From Actinernus sp. WN-2022 (lineage: Eukaryota > Cnidaria > Anthozoa > Actiniaria > Actinernidae): a stretch of DNA of 64,000 bases. The notes below the pieces were generated by a model. It was not told the origin of the DNA and ran no database searches. It worked only from the letters and a program-made list of their open reading frames with translations. The first letter of the stretch is position 1. The number at the start of each line of letters is the position of its first letter. A program made the position numbers and the translations under genes. The stretch covers positions 13,104,269 through 13,168,268 of the forward strand of contig JAOWCC010000655.1 of the NCBI GenBank assembly GCA_030867875.1. The letters run 5' to 3'. Of the stretch, positions 21,161-31,782 are shown one piece after another.

Positions 21161-21690
21161 CGTCATGAGCAAATCTTGAACTTACGTTTAAATTAGTTCA
21201 AGCTCCAAAATGAGACGTAACTCATGTTCGTACGTACTCCAGAAGTATTTAAAAGCTAAAAAAATCGCCCAGTCGATTTGGCGGCAAAGTACTTTCAAAC
21301 TGAAGCTGAGTAAAGGCAACCGCGACAAAAAAATCTTAGTGAGCATTAAATAAAAACTATAAACTTAGCGCGTCAAAAGCAAATTATAACGTTGTATTCA
21401 GAATAATCCAAGCTACAAATTGAGACGTTGCTTATGTTCGTACGTGCTCTACAAGTACTTAAACGCTAAAAAAGTCTCCCCGGCGGAGTTGGCGGCAAAG
21501 TCCATTCAGTCTAAAGCTGAGTAAAGGCAAACGCGACAAAACAAATCTTAGAGAGCATTAAATAAAAACTATAAACTTAGCGCGTCAAATGAAAATCATA
21601 ACGTTGTATTCAGAATAATTCAAACTTCAAATTAAGACGTTGCTCATGTTCGTACGTGCTCTAGAAGTATTTAAAAGCTAAAAACATCGC
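21161..21690 (+). repeat. Tandem repeat of about 215 bp, 2.5 units
   Basis: Units begin at GCGCGTCA near 21160, 21370 and 21592. Each holds GTTCGTACGTGCTC, AAGTA(T/C)TTAAA and GCTGAGTAAAGGCAA. The last unit stops at CACCGGCGATC. Confidence 0.8.
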
Positions 21691-21699
21691 ACCGGCGAT

Positions 21700-22540
21700 C
21701 TCAAAGTTATAACTTTCTTCGTTTCATAGGAAAAAAAGTAAACCAACACGATTATTTAATTTCTCAGAGAAAACTAAGCGGCGATTCGAATCATGGATTT
21801 AACCCAAAATTTTTACAAAGACAAGGTATCTTAAACTTTGAATTGATAAGTTTTAAGTCTGTATCTGTGTAATTGGCCCACCAAGGAAATAACAAGATCG
21901 AACAGACGAAAGGCTTTGCTTTTGAACTGCAGGGCGGTAATAACAACGTTAGTTAGTGTGATGACCTTCTTTAACGAGCTTTGGGAGTCCACTATTCCCA
22001 TGAAGCGAGCAGTTGACATTGATTGACATGTGTTTCATGTGATGTGGGAGTAGAGTATTCCCAAACCGATTTGTCAAAAGCCAATCACAATCGCTTTCCC
22101 GCAGAATAATTAGCAATGTTATAATTATTCCGGCCTCACTTTAACTTCTCGGCCGTAAGTACATGTCGCCGAGGACAATAGAATTCTGCGCGATGGACTG
22201 GGTATGGTTTTTCGAGTTTCTGGTCTTAGACAGGGTATCCATTTTCACATCGACAGATCTTGAACAGGGTATGGTATTTATCTCGTGCTTTATTTAGTCT
22301 AGTGCTTGATGAAGACATATTTAGTTATGACACTCATTATACAAGATCACAATAAACACTGACATCCAAGTATAGGAATTTGTTATTTGACTTATAGAGG
22401 GATTATAAAATTTTAACACTTTGTCTTGGACAGGGTATGGAAATTTGAGTTTTTTGTCTTAAACACGGGTAAGGGTTTCAGAGCCCCAGCGGCACTCCCC
22501 TACCCGGTAAGTGGGGGGGGGGGGGGGGGGGGGGTAAGCC
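21700..22540. other. Dispersed repeat with GACAGGGTATGG motifs and a G tract
   Basis: Five degenerate ACAGGGTATGG motifs between 22200 and 22470 precede CCAGCGGCACTCCCCTACCC and a run of 22 G at 22513-22534. No gene recognised. Confidence 0.45.
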
Positions 22541-22726
22541 TGTGACACTACCATAAAGTTCCGAAAGTAGCGAACCCCCGAAAGTAACGTTAAAAATTGA
22601 TTCCTGCTTATAAATCCCAAAAGTAACGATCCCCCGAAACTAACGACCTCAGATTTTTTCCCCTTTTTTATCGATTATTGATCCATAAGCTGATGTCCGA
22701 ACTTTATACTTGCCCTGGTTACCAGC

Positions 22727-22898
22727 ACACCGCGGCAAAACGGTATGCTCCGCTGGCCAAAAGAACGAAGGCTCTGCTATCAAATACAAATTACCGAGGG
22801 TTTCAACTTTTTTAGTAAATAATTTTATAACTTAGTAAACTCACAATGAATTACAAATTAAGAAAACTTCAACCTGTTAAAGTCTTAGGCTTAGCTTT
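22727..22898 (+). repeat. Dispersed 165-bp repeat, copy 2
   Basis: Second copy of 20236-20404, located inside the 22546-26098 element. Confidence 0.85.
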
Positions 22899-22989
22899 TA
22901 AGTACTTTTCTTATTTTTTGAGAAAACAGTTCACAAATTAAATGGTACTTTTAAGCAGAAATTTTAAAATCACGGGTATACACGCTATG

Positions 22990-23034
22990 CATAATACGCT
23001 GTCCGAGTTGGGCTCTGGTGACGAGTTGCATCAA
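22990..23034. repeat. Inner inverted repeat, left arm
   Basis: 45-bp arm starting CATAATACGCTGTCCGAGTT, a perfect inverted match to 24703-24747. The arm encodes the last residues of the shifted SWIM-protein frame, as expected when a coding region runs into a TIR. Confidence 0.85.
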
Positions 23035-23235
23035 CAGTAAGGTATTCTAGTAGGGTCTTTTCCTGGGTGTCTAATTGTTCTGGCAACTTATACTGTTCTG
23101 TAGACAGAAGAGGAAATTTAGGATATTGCTGTATGTCATTCACTAAATCAGGGGAAACTCTTTCTATACAATCAATATCACAGTAAACAGTGAAGTTTGA
23201 TTCAGTGAATGTCAGCTGGTAGCTAGCAAAAGATC
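22990..23235 (-). pseudogene. SAP-SWIM protein, frameshifted C-terminal continuation
   Basis: Open in a different frame from exon 2 and similar in style to the family region that follows the SWIM domain (TVYCDIDCIERVSPDLVNDI). It runs into the inner inverted repeat. A single indel near 23230 would account for it. The nuclease domain expected further downstream is absent. Confidence 0.6.
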
Positions 23236-24141
23236 CACTGGGACTTTGTCCAAACTTGGTCCCTATGTATTCTGTATTCTGTATTCTGTGTGGGAGCCAT
23301 AATCTGTGCTAGAGCCATTTTAGGGTTAATTTTCTGTAGAGCAGCCTTCAGTTTAATTTCATCTTCAGTCTGAGTTTGTATATTATTTCTGGCTTCATAT
23401 ATTAAACATTTGAGCCCTTCACTATTAATAGTAGTAGTATGGTCATCCAACTTGGTCTTTTTAACTACTAAGTCCATGATTGGCTTTGGTTGAATCTTGT
23501 CACCTCGTCCTACTTTGTGCCATACCTGTAGAGACGATGTACAGGCAATCTTTGGCTGCATATCCCCTTCTTTCTCCAGATCTTTCGTATCCTTACAATC
23601 ATATAGGGTAAACTTACATAGCTGCATCATGAGTGCCAGCACATGATTGCAAAATCCCACTTTACCAGCCACACATGAACAGAATGCAAGTTTTACTGCA
23701 CCAGAGAGTAAACAGAGTGCAACTTTTAAATTGTGCGGTGGTTCATTTTTTTTAAAGCTGTGATGGCATAAAGATTTCACGAAGAAAAAGTTGTTGTCAC
23801 TTGCAGTTTCTATGTCTTTCAAGTACTCATCATTTAGAAAGGTTTTTGCCTTTCGTAAACCAGTCGGTACTGAGTGTTGGTGTTTGTTTGCATGATCCAC
23901 GTTTTTACCAGTTTTTGAAATGTGAATGTTCATTTCAGCTTTAGTGAAAAGTGGCATAAGTTGTAGGTTGGTTGACCATCCGACTGTTGGGAACTTAACT
24001 GTGGCTAGTGCAGTCGTATCACGTGCACCGAGAGGTTGACTTGAGGTTGTATCTTGTCTCTGTTTACGTTTGGAATATATTTGATTCGGATCGGGATCAA
24101 CAATATTCTGGTCGCGTCCAGTACTAATATACTCTTCTACC
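23223..24141 (-). CDS. SAP-SWIM protein, exon 2 (SWIM-type zinc finger)
   Basis: Carries a SWIM zinc finger: FCSCVAGKVGFCNHVLALMM supplies the CxC...CxH ligands. It is followed by SLQVWHKVGRGDKIQPKPIM, a conserved motif in cnidarian SWIM proteins of unknown function that often continue into a YqaJ-like nuclease domain. The open frame extends past 24141 to 24296, but that part is probably intron, because a pyrimidine-rich AG acceptor precedes the exon. The frame stops at 23223; family-like sequence (SFASYQLTFTESNF) continues in another frame to about 22990. So either a frameshift or a sequencing error truncates the protein, and no YqaJ domain remains. Confidence 0.78.
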
Positions 24142-24471
24142 CTAGAAATAGAAACAGTGCAATCAATGTTACGCAAAAGATCAGATGTATTTTGAAGAGA
24201 GAAGGCCAAATACGGAAATGGATAAGACAAGTTATTACGGCTTGAAGTTTGAAAATGGCGTTTACAAGTGTGAAATTCTGACTGATCGATCGTCAATGAT
24301 ACATACGTGATCCGTTATCTAAACACTGAAGACTTTTAAGCAAAACATTTCCTTCTTATATCCATAAATTGAACTAGAAATGATCCAAATAATTTTATCC
24401 ATTGCGTCAGGCCGTAAAAGTGCAAGTTTGGTATGGAAAACACCGGTCATGTTTACGATTCCCGCTCTTAC

Positions 24472-24617
24472 CTTTTGACAAGTTGTGCTTTTGTTTTCAG
24501 TCCTTTTCCACGATCACCGCGACACTTTAGCCAAAATCGAAGTTCTTCAACCTTTAGTTGTGCCGGTGGTCTTCCAGATAGCGAGGCTCCCGGTATATCT
24601 AGCTCGGAAAGCTGCAT
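24472..24617 (-). CDS. SAP-SWIM protein, exon 1 (SAP domain)
   Basis: Starts at ATG in the context AAAAATGC and encodes MQLSELDIPG, then a SAP motif: LKVEELRFWLKCRG, a short insert, and LKTKAQLVK. SAP domains bind AT-rich or scaffold DNA. The exon ends AAAAG with donor GTAAGAG. Joined to the acceptor TTTCTAG at 24142, the split Arg codon reads AGG and the frame continues into VEEYISTGRDQNIV, the usual continuation in this family as I know it. Total predicted protein is 354 residues. Too short to appear as a large open frame. Confidence 0.8.
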
Positions 24618-24702
24618 TTTTGCCGATAATCAAAGACAAATACACACATTTTAACAATACTTGCAGGGAAAACCACAGCGTCGATGGCCTACCGACCTCG
24701 TT

Positions 24703-24747
24703 TTGATGCAACTCGTCACCAGAGCCCAACTCGGACAGCGTATTATG
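24703..24747. repeat. Inner inverted repeat, right arm
   Basis: Ends CTCGGACAGCGTATTATG; perfect complement of 22990-23034. It lies upstream of the first SAP-SWIM exon, so the two arms bracket the gene tightly. Confidence 0.85.
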
Positions 24748-24749
24748 TT

Positions 24750-26070
24750 AATCAGAAATACACGCTTGGCAATTCAATTCTAATGCAGCCTTAATGTAAA
24801 AGTATTTTTTACATATTTTTACTCTAAATATTTTACTCTAAGTATTTTAGGTAAATAAAATAAAATATAAAATGCAAAAATAGGGGGGGGGGGTAGAATG
24901 AACATCATTTAACCAATAAATTATAATGATTACAGTTATATACTAGCTTAAGACATATTTTTATACTCAATATTCAAATAAACTATTTCCATAATATACT
25001 TTTCCCCTACATAATTTATTCACATATCATATTTTATCAAATCATATCCATGGCATAATCACGGTAATCAATTTTCATACCACTATTTACATGTATATAT
25101 TTCATAATAACCCACTCTTCAAATTATCACTCAACATTTTTATAATAAGTATGAATTGTAGGTGCACTAACACTGCTTGCTTGTACAAATAGTCATTAAC
25201 ACCACATACATGTATAATGCCTTCACCCATATAATATAAACTTAGACTTAGTTAACACCTTCACTCATAATAATCCTTCTATTAATCATAATAAAACTAT
25301 ACTTTTTAACAATTTCACTGATACTAAATAAGTTAGAAAATAAGTAAGAATTTGGTTGTGCTTGCTTGTACAAGTACATTAACACCACAAGCGAATATCG
25401 ACCCCAGGTCCACTCGGTTACGTCGGTCACTGTGGCGTCTGGGACCAGGGTACTTGGTATTTGACTTGTCGATCAAAAATACTTACAACAGTATCAAGTA
25501 AATGTCGTACTACAACTATTAATCTCTTTCAATGCCTATCTAGACAGTCTCTTTCTGTTATTACCGTATATCACCGCGGTCTGTACGCTTTTCAAGAAGT
25601 AAAGAGACGGCCGGTATTTTTCTATGAACTGAACAAAGGCCTTTTTATCGAAACATCGATACTGTTCAGATACTGTTCTGTGTAATCGGACTTAACCTGC
25701 TAATACAGACCTATACGTCCTCCTCCTCCGAATCACAATAAAACTGTATTCCTTCTATGTCGCTTGGGAAATTATTAAAGGGACTCAAAAGTCAAAGGAA
25801 AGAACTAAAGGAAAAACATCAACGTCTCAACCCAAAAGTGCTAACAATGCGGTCGATAGCGGAATGTACGAGAAAACTGAACTAATCTGTACAACATGTG
25901 TGTCTCATTTCAACACATACCGGTATGCATAGGAATAAATTGTATTTTAACAACTGGTGTTATTTTCAATTTAGTGTCAGGAAAGTTAACGGTTTTTGCC
26001 CCCCGTAAGTAACGACTCCCCGAAAGTAGCGACCCCTAGCTGAAGGCTCGGCTATATCCCGAAAGTAACG
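24750..26070. other. AT-rich interior of the outer TIR element
   Basis: No gene recognised. A poly-G run (24884-24892) and two short repeats around TTGCTTGTACAA...TAACACCAC (25175-25205; 25362-25390) are the only structure seen. Confidence 0.4.
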
Positions 26071-26174
26071 AGGGCCGTTACTTTCGGAACTTTACGGTAG
26101 CTAGCTATGAAGCACTATTGAAACTATTTAAAGTAGTCGTGTTTAGAGGGCGGTTGTGCCGTACAAGAAGAAAT

Positions 26175-26348
26175 GAAACAGAAACCGGACGGAGTAATAC
26201 GCAGGGTGCAGGGAGCGCAGGGCATGCAGGGCATGCAGGGTGCGCAGGGCGCGCCGGGTACGCAGGGCGCGCCGGGTACGCAGGGTAATCGGCAGATTAC
26301 TGTCGCGTCCACGTGGAGTTGTAACAGTAAACCGCACCACTTCCCTTG
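26175..26348 (+). other. Short frame with collagen-like GXY tract
   Basis: A 57-codon frame from ATG whose middle reads VQGAQGMQGMQGAQGAPGTQ and so on: about ten G-X-Y triplets rich in Q, A and P, made of 9-bp DNA units (GCAGGGCAT, CGCCGGGTACGCAGGG). It ends at a stop soon after. A closely related tract lies inverted at 27128-27224. The repeat may encode a small collagen-like exon or simply be a GC-rich minisatellite; no signal peptide or Cys-rich domain is seen. Confidence 0.4.
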
Positions 26349-26349
26349 A

Positions 26350-27125
26350 GACGCGTAATCAACTGGAGGTAATATCTGTACATATCGGCTGTGTGATGCA
26401 AGTTTTATCGGAGGGAAAGAAATAAAAATTCGCAGCTTTAGTTAAATTCCGCCGGACGAAAAGTGGAAAGTAGTTTTCGTACGCGACACCAAAATGTTAA
26501 AGTGCTATGGTTGTGGGGGGTTGCAATTGGTGAGATTATCGACTAACGTCGAACCCCTCTCGCCATGGAACGTCGTCCTATGGCGCCAAGAGTATCGTGT
26601 TTTACTCCACGCGGGTCCACGATGCTGATATGAAAAGACACAAAAAAACACGAGAATATTGTATATCACCTGATACTCTGGCGTCTTGTTTTGTTCCGTA
26701 AAAATTTAGGCGGGAGCTTTTCTAAGTTGGTGTCAACTAAATAAATTGTGGCTGCCAACAATTTTTTATCTGCTTTTGTTAATTTCAGTAAAAGCGGGTC
26801 CCGCTGTGTACGTTCTGAATGTTATGTCTTAAAATGCCATATGCGTGACGGCATTGCAATTAGTTATGAGAATTAATTCAAGGACTAAAATGTTTGTGTA
26901 CATTCCTTGGGAAATCAGTAAAATATACGACACGTATAGGCGAGAACGGCTTCACGTAGGCTAGACACGTATTTGAGAATAGCTTACAGGAAAGCAACCA
27001 AAAATATTGATAAATAGATCCATTTTTACTTTCACTTTAAAATTAGCATAATATTTGCCATGTGAACAATTGACCTTTGCAATCTGATATTCCAAAGGCA
27101 CTAAATTATGTAACTTTATTTTTTT
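26350..27125. other. Interval between inverted GXY tracts
   Basis: No gene or internal repeat recognised. Confidence 0.35.
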
Positions 27126-27127
27126 AC

Positions 27128-27224
27128 TTTGAACACCCTGCCTACCCTGCATGCCCTGCGCACCCTGCACGCCCTGCGCGTCCTGCACCTGCGTATTACT
27201 CCGTTCGAACAGAAACAGGCTCAT
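27128..27224 (-). other. Inverted collagen-like GXY tract
   Basis: Minus-strand frame MSLFLFERSNTQVQDAQGVQ continuing as GAQGMQGRQGVQ. It shares ACGGAGTAATACGCAGG with 26189-26205 in inverted orientation, so the two tracts bound a 1-kb interval like terminal inverted repeats. Both could be ends of one element whose GXY character is incidental. Confidence 0.45.
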
Positions 27225-27599
27225 GAAAACCGAGGTTCGAGAGCCAGTGTCTGTACCTGCTCGGGAATTCTCCCAAACTTACCGTTTGCATGACCCTGTG
27301 CAAACACGGAAAATCTGCTTGTCTTATGGTGTGACGTCATTTCAATGTTTGCAAAGACTAATGAAATAATAATAATATAATAATATCAACTTTATTTAAA
27401 AAACACGGAGAATTCTAACAGATACAATCTGATTTCCATAGAAGCCGTGTGGTAAAAACATATTCTAATTAAAAAATTGTGATATGCCTAGGCTAAATTA
27501 TTCTTATTTACAATTTGTCTGGGTCATAAAACGATTTAAGTAATTATAAAAGGTATCTTATCAAATGATAACTACTAGATGAATAAATAAATAATTATA

Positions 27600-27743
27600 T
27601 TAGTCACTAAGGAGAGTGGTGGTCGCAACTTGTTTCTTAAAAGAACTGACAAGAGACTTTGTTTCGCGTAGTTTGGCTGGAAGCCCATTCCATATTTTTG
27701 CACCATTGTATGATAAACGTTTTTTCATGAATTCAGTTCTTGG
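27600..27743 (-). pseudogene. C-terminal fragment of a LINE ORF2
   Basis: 48 codons ending at a stop: FMKKRLSYNGAKIWNGLPAK then LRETKSLVSSFKKQV. This is the familiar C-terminal tail of several animal non-LTR retrotransposon proteins. A stop precedes it in frame, so only the tail survives. The 3' side (27365-27600) is AT-rich, ends in an AAT repeat and is consistent with the LINE 3' UTR and tail in minus orientation. Confidence 0.7.
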
Positions 27744-28005
27744 TTAAGGGAGGCAAAGTTTTGTGTCAGATCCTCTTAAATTATAATGGGTAGAGTTTCC
27801 AACTGTTGTAAACAATTCAGTAAGGCCAGCTGGCGCGAAATTATCGGCTCGGAATATAGGGTACAATAACTAACATCGTACAGCCGTCTGATCAGCCTTG
27901 CAGTATGCATATATTTCGAACTCAACCCTCCTGCTGATCCTGATCTCCACAGATCCGGCTACACGTGGTCCTTGCAGCCTTTTTTAAAATTTACATGATG
28001 AAAAC
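27744..28005 (-). repeat. Decayed LINE sequence upstream of the C-terminal tail
   Basis: Stop-rich in all frames; position suggests more of the same element, but no RT motif is readable. Confidence 0.35.
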
Positions 28006-28183
28006 ATGGCTATCAGCCAATCAGAACGCGCGTACGTACTATCTAAATTATTTCATAATACAGGTAAACTGTTGGTTTTAATGGTGCTTCACTACATCGA
28101 AGTGAGGCTATCGGGTCAGTACCGCAATCTCGATTGGTCAATACCGCTGAAACTGCTATTCGTAGACGCATGCGTAATATCAG

Positions 28184-28570
28184 CAGGAGCCCATTACCAG
28201 GAGCGTCCATCTTCCCCACTGTGTCTGTACCCCAGCACAGAGGTAGATGAGGCTATTTTTAGCATTGTGTTTCGCGCGAAAAAGAACAAAGGTAGGCTAT
28301 TCTTAGCCAATCAGATAGCTAACGTCACTTCTCGTTATCATTCTTCTCACTTTCAACGCGGGAATTCGAATTGCTGGTTTTCACTCAATCCCCAGAGATT
28401 CAAATGTTGGTGCCCCAACAAAAGAAGCTAACGAGGAATCTATTGTTTAAGGGCACCAACATGGCGGCAACCTCTTTTCGCGGGAATTTCGAATCTAAAA
28501 ATAGCCTCATCTACCTCTGTGCTGGGGACCCAACCCATAACAGAGGAACGCTCCTGGTAATGGGCTCCTG
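28184..28570. mobile_element. hAT-like MITE with target-site duplication
   Basis: Inverted ends of about 80 bp beginning CAGGAGCCCATTACCAGGAG. ATATCAG flanks both ends (28177-28183 and 28571-28577), a 7-bp target duplication. CAG...CTG termini and a duplication of that size point to a hAT relative. The 141-codon plus frame across it is a translation of the MITE, not a gene. Confidence 0.8.
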
Positions 28571-28577
28571 ATATCAG

Positions 28578-29450
28578 CTATTGTTAAAAGACTGGTAGCT
28601 TTCATACCACTCTCTATCAATTCCAAACATATGCCCATCTCCCCGGGCATATGTGGGGCATAGAGCGTTGCGAGTGCCCCACGGTAGGGTCAGCTAAGCT
28701 ATGCAAGTGCCCCACCGTGGGGCTTTGAAACGAGTATAAATCTCTTAATAAGTTATATATTTAGGCATTAACCTAAAAGCGGAGCTCCCAATTATCTGAA
28801 CCGAAGTAACGACCCGCCTAATGACTCGTGCAATCTTATTAGAACTTTCAAAATACCTCTCAGTGCCTATAAATCACGTATAGCACGAGCAGTTCATGCG
28901 ATTTTTTGTTTATAATATACTGAGCTTGCATTTGCTGAGAGCATGCGACTGTGTACTCTATAACCTTTTTATGCACTCGTCATTGCCCAATCAGAATCCA
29001 GATATTTTGTTAAGTATATAAGCTTTTTTATCTCAGTTATATCTGAGCCGCTCTGTGTAATTTCTTTTAGCGCTGTGAGTATGTTTTAACATTTCCCCGC
29101 GGAGAGAGAGAAGATGATTTTTTTCTCTTCCTACAACAGATGGAGTAAACAAATGTATTGTTAAAAAATAAATTTAAAATTGTCTTTACAAAACTGGGCT
29201 AGTGAGCAGTACTGCGATAACTTCGGCTTGTAAACATCATATTTTTCTCTTACGCATTTCGTCTGACTTCGACAGACTTCATCAGGGAGTTTAAAATTAT
29301 TGAACCTTAGCACTATGAGATCAAGAGCGAAACGAAAAAATAGAAGGATAAAACATTGCATGCCGGCTGCCATACTAAATACGTCTTAGGACCTGTGATC
29401 ATGCTCTAAAGAAATGAAAAATACAAAAACATGTAATGTTCTTTAGGGAG
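28578..29450. other. No identifiable gene
   Basis: Contains a short inverted GGGGCAT / ATGCCCC repeat near 28630-28660 and, at 29255-29290, the motif GCATTTCGTCTGACTTCGAC, which is shared with 56607-56640. No exon recognised. Confidence 0.35.
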
Positions 29451-29451
29451 C

Positions 29452-29869
29452 GGTCAGTAATTATTGTTGGGGGAGGGCTACATTTTTATGAGGGGGGGGG
29501 AGGGTGATTAGGCTCACATTTTAGTGCAGATAAAGGGGAAGGTCACGTTTTTGTACGGCTCCAAATGGTTGAAAAAATATATATAATTTTGTACTTTATT
29601 ACATCTCCAACAGTCCACTGTTGTACTAGTTCTGCAGCAGCTGTTAATGTGGCTAGTATAAACCGGGTTAGGTTAGTAGTAGGTTAGGTTTGGTAAGGTT
29701 AAGTATATAGGGGGAGGGTCACAAAATTCTGGGCTCACGTTTAGGGGGGTCGATATATTTTAAGCCCTGGTTTGGGGGAGGGCCACATTTTTAGGCCCGA
29801 ATTTATAAAAACTTAGTATCTTACCCACACCCCCCCCCCCCCCCCCCCCAAATACTGATCGCTCCCTTA
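29452..29869. mobile_element. MITE with GGGAGCGRTCAGTA ends
   Basis: Left end TAGGGAGCGGTCAGTAATTA and right end AAATACTGATCGCTCCCTTA are inverted repeats. The interior has several GGGGGAGGG(C/T) motifs and ends in a poly-C run at 29830-29849. The right end is copied again at 30843 as part of the tandem duplication. Confidence 0.7.
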
Positions 29870-30789
29870 GTGCATGATTTCAGGATGCTAAGAAATGCAT
29901 CATGTTTATTTTCCTCCTCCGGCAGTCCAAATGTAGGCTCCACCATGGGTACGATTTAGTGGGAAAGTTATTGAGAGCAGCCTTCTTTTCAAGTTCACCC
30001 ATAAAAATGTTAGTGTAAGAAGTGAGTTACCATTCTAGTACCTCTGTATCCGTATGTTTAATCGGTAAAGCTTCAGTGTTGCATTACAAAACCGATAGTG
30101 CATGGCAGACAGTGCCTTTACATATTTACAAAATTACATTACCTATATTCAGAAAAATACGGTGTCCATTTAAGACTTACAAATTAATGCAATTAAGTTA
30201 ATACAAATATGATTGAGTCAGACATAAATAGGTAGTCATTATTATGCATGTTGTTTAGGAAAGCCATTATGATCGTTTATTTTAGAAAATGTATCTAGTA
30301 TGTCAGAGGACATAACTAACTCTGGAAGAGCATTCCAGGTGGAAACAGTCCTGGGGAAGAAAGAGAATTTGAAGTTGTGTTTACAGGGTGTCACTGACAT
30401 ACTAGGGGACATGCAAAACGTCTCCTGGTGTGTGTGTCTGTCTGCATTGATGTATATATAGTGGCCCGAGTGAAAGCCCAGATGGGCTCTTGTTTTTTTT
30501 TGTTCCGTGCATCAAAATTTCTGCGCATGCGTTACATTTCAAGTTCACCACCAATCAGATTGCACTGTGCTGGTCACGCAACAGTCGCCAGGTTAATTTA
30601 TTTACATAATTTAATACAGTAAAATCAAGATGGTGGACCCGCGAGGAAATTTCTCTCAACTGGTAAGCAGTTTAATGTTTTATTTAACTTCACTCGTGCG
30701 AAAGCCTTCCAACAGGCTCAGGATATTTCAACTGGCGCTCATGTTTGATGTACGTTTCGTAGGTTTTATGCCACATTTCATTTTACTCT
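29850..30789 (+). repeat. 940-bp tandem duplication, copy 1
   Basis: Matches 30843-31782 at a constant offset of 993 bp with no difference noticed by eye. Both copies start just after a long poly-C run. The copy contains a LINE-like fragment (about 30240-30420) and a hairpin-ended module (30461-30789). Confidence 0.9.
30461..30789 (+). mobile_element. Hairpin-ended repeat module, copy 1
   Basis: Begins GTGGCCCGAGTGAAAGCCCA followed by GATGGGCTCTTGTT, a hairpin with stem AGCCCA/TGGGCT. The body contains CTGCGCATGCGTTA, CAATCAGATTGCACTGTGCT, CAAGATGGTGGACCCGCGAG and GCGAAAGCCTTCCAACAGGC. Duplicated at 31454-31782; related bodies lie at 33092-33345 (+) and 53446-53773 (-). Confidence 0.7.
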
Positions 30790-30842
30790 TCACACCCCCC
30801 ACACCCCCTTCACACCCCCCACCCCCCCCCCCCCCCCCCCCC
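30790..30842. repeat. C-rich spacer between duplicated blocks
   Basis: CACACCCCCCACACCCCCTT and a run of about 20 C. It is the likely site of replication slippage, unequal exchange or assembly error. Confidence 0.85.
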
Positions 30843-31782
30843 AAATACTGATCGCTCCCTTAGTGCATGATTTCAGGATGCTAAGAAATGCATCATGTTT
30901 ATTTTCCTCCTCCGGCAGTCCAAATGTAGGCTCCACCATGGGTACGATTTAGTGGGAAAGTTATTGAGAGCAGCCTTCTTTTCAAGTTCACCCATAAAAA
31001 TGTTAGTGTAAGAAGTGAGTTACCATTCTAGTACCTCTGTATCCGTATGTTTAATCGGTAAAGCTTCAGTGTTGCATTACAAAACCGATAGTGCATGGCA
31101 GACAGTGCCTTTACATATTTACAAAATTACATTACCTATATTCAGAAAAATACGGTGTCCATTTAAGACTTACAAATTAATGCAATTAAGTTAATACAAA
31201 TATGATTGAGTCAGACATAAATAGGTAGTCATTATTATGCATGTTGTTTAGGAAAGCCATTATGATCGTTTATTTTAGAAAATGTATCTAGTATGTCAGA
31301 GGACATAACTAACTCTGGAAGAGCATTCCAGGTGGAAACAGTCCTGGGGAAGAAAGAGAATTTGAAGTTGTGTTTACAGGGTGTCACTGACATACTAGGG
31401 GACATGCAAAACGTCTCCTGGTGTGTGTGTCTGTCTGCATTGATGTATATATAGTGGCCCGAGTGAAAGCCCAGATGGGCTCTTGTTTTTTTTTGTTCCG
31501 TGCATCAAAATTTCTGCGCATGCGTTACATTTCAAGTTCACCACCAATCAGATTGCACTGTGCTGGTCACGCAACAGTCGCCAGGTTAATTTATTTACAT
31601 AATTTAATACAGTAAAATCAAGATGGTGGACCCGCGAGGAAATTTCTCTCAACTGGTAAGCAGTTTAATGTTTTATTTAACTTCACTCGTGCGAAAGCCT
31701 TCCAACAGGCTCAGGATATTTCAACTGGCGCTCATGTTTGATGTACGTTTCGTAGGTTTTATGCCACATTTCATTTTACTCT
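30843..31782 (+). repeat. 940-bp tandem duplication, copy 2
   Basis: Second copy of 29850-30789; similarity ends at TTTTACTCT, after which the sequence differs (CGGTCATAATAC). Confidence 0.9.

Larger units (their letters stand above)
22546..26098. mobile_element. TIR-bounded element enclosing the SAP-SWIM gene
   Basis: CTACCATAAAGTTCCGAAAG at the left and CTTTCGGAACTTTACGGTAG at the right form 25-bp inverted ends with one mismatch. Short motifs of the type CCCCGAAAGTARCGA repeat inside both ends (22570-22640; 25990-26060). The 3.55-kb interior includes a second, inner inverted repeat and the SAP-SWIM gene. Whether the gene belongs to the outer or inner element is unresolved. Confidence 0.65.

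Noticed and set aside
24142..24296. N-terminal extension of the SWIM protein starting MTIDQSEF
   Set aside because: A strong acceptor at 24142 and the upstream SAP exon explain the gene better; the extension is probably intron.
28006..28431. 141-codon plus-strand gene
   Set aside because: Most of the frame lies in the MITE at 28184-28570 and its translation follows the inverted repeat; no domain.
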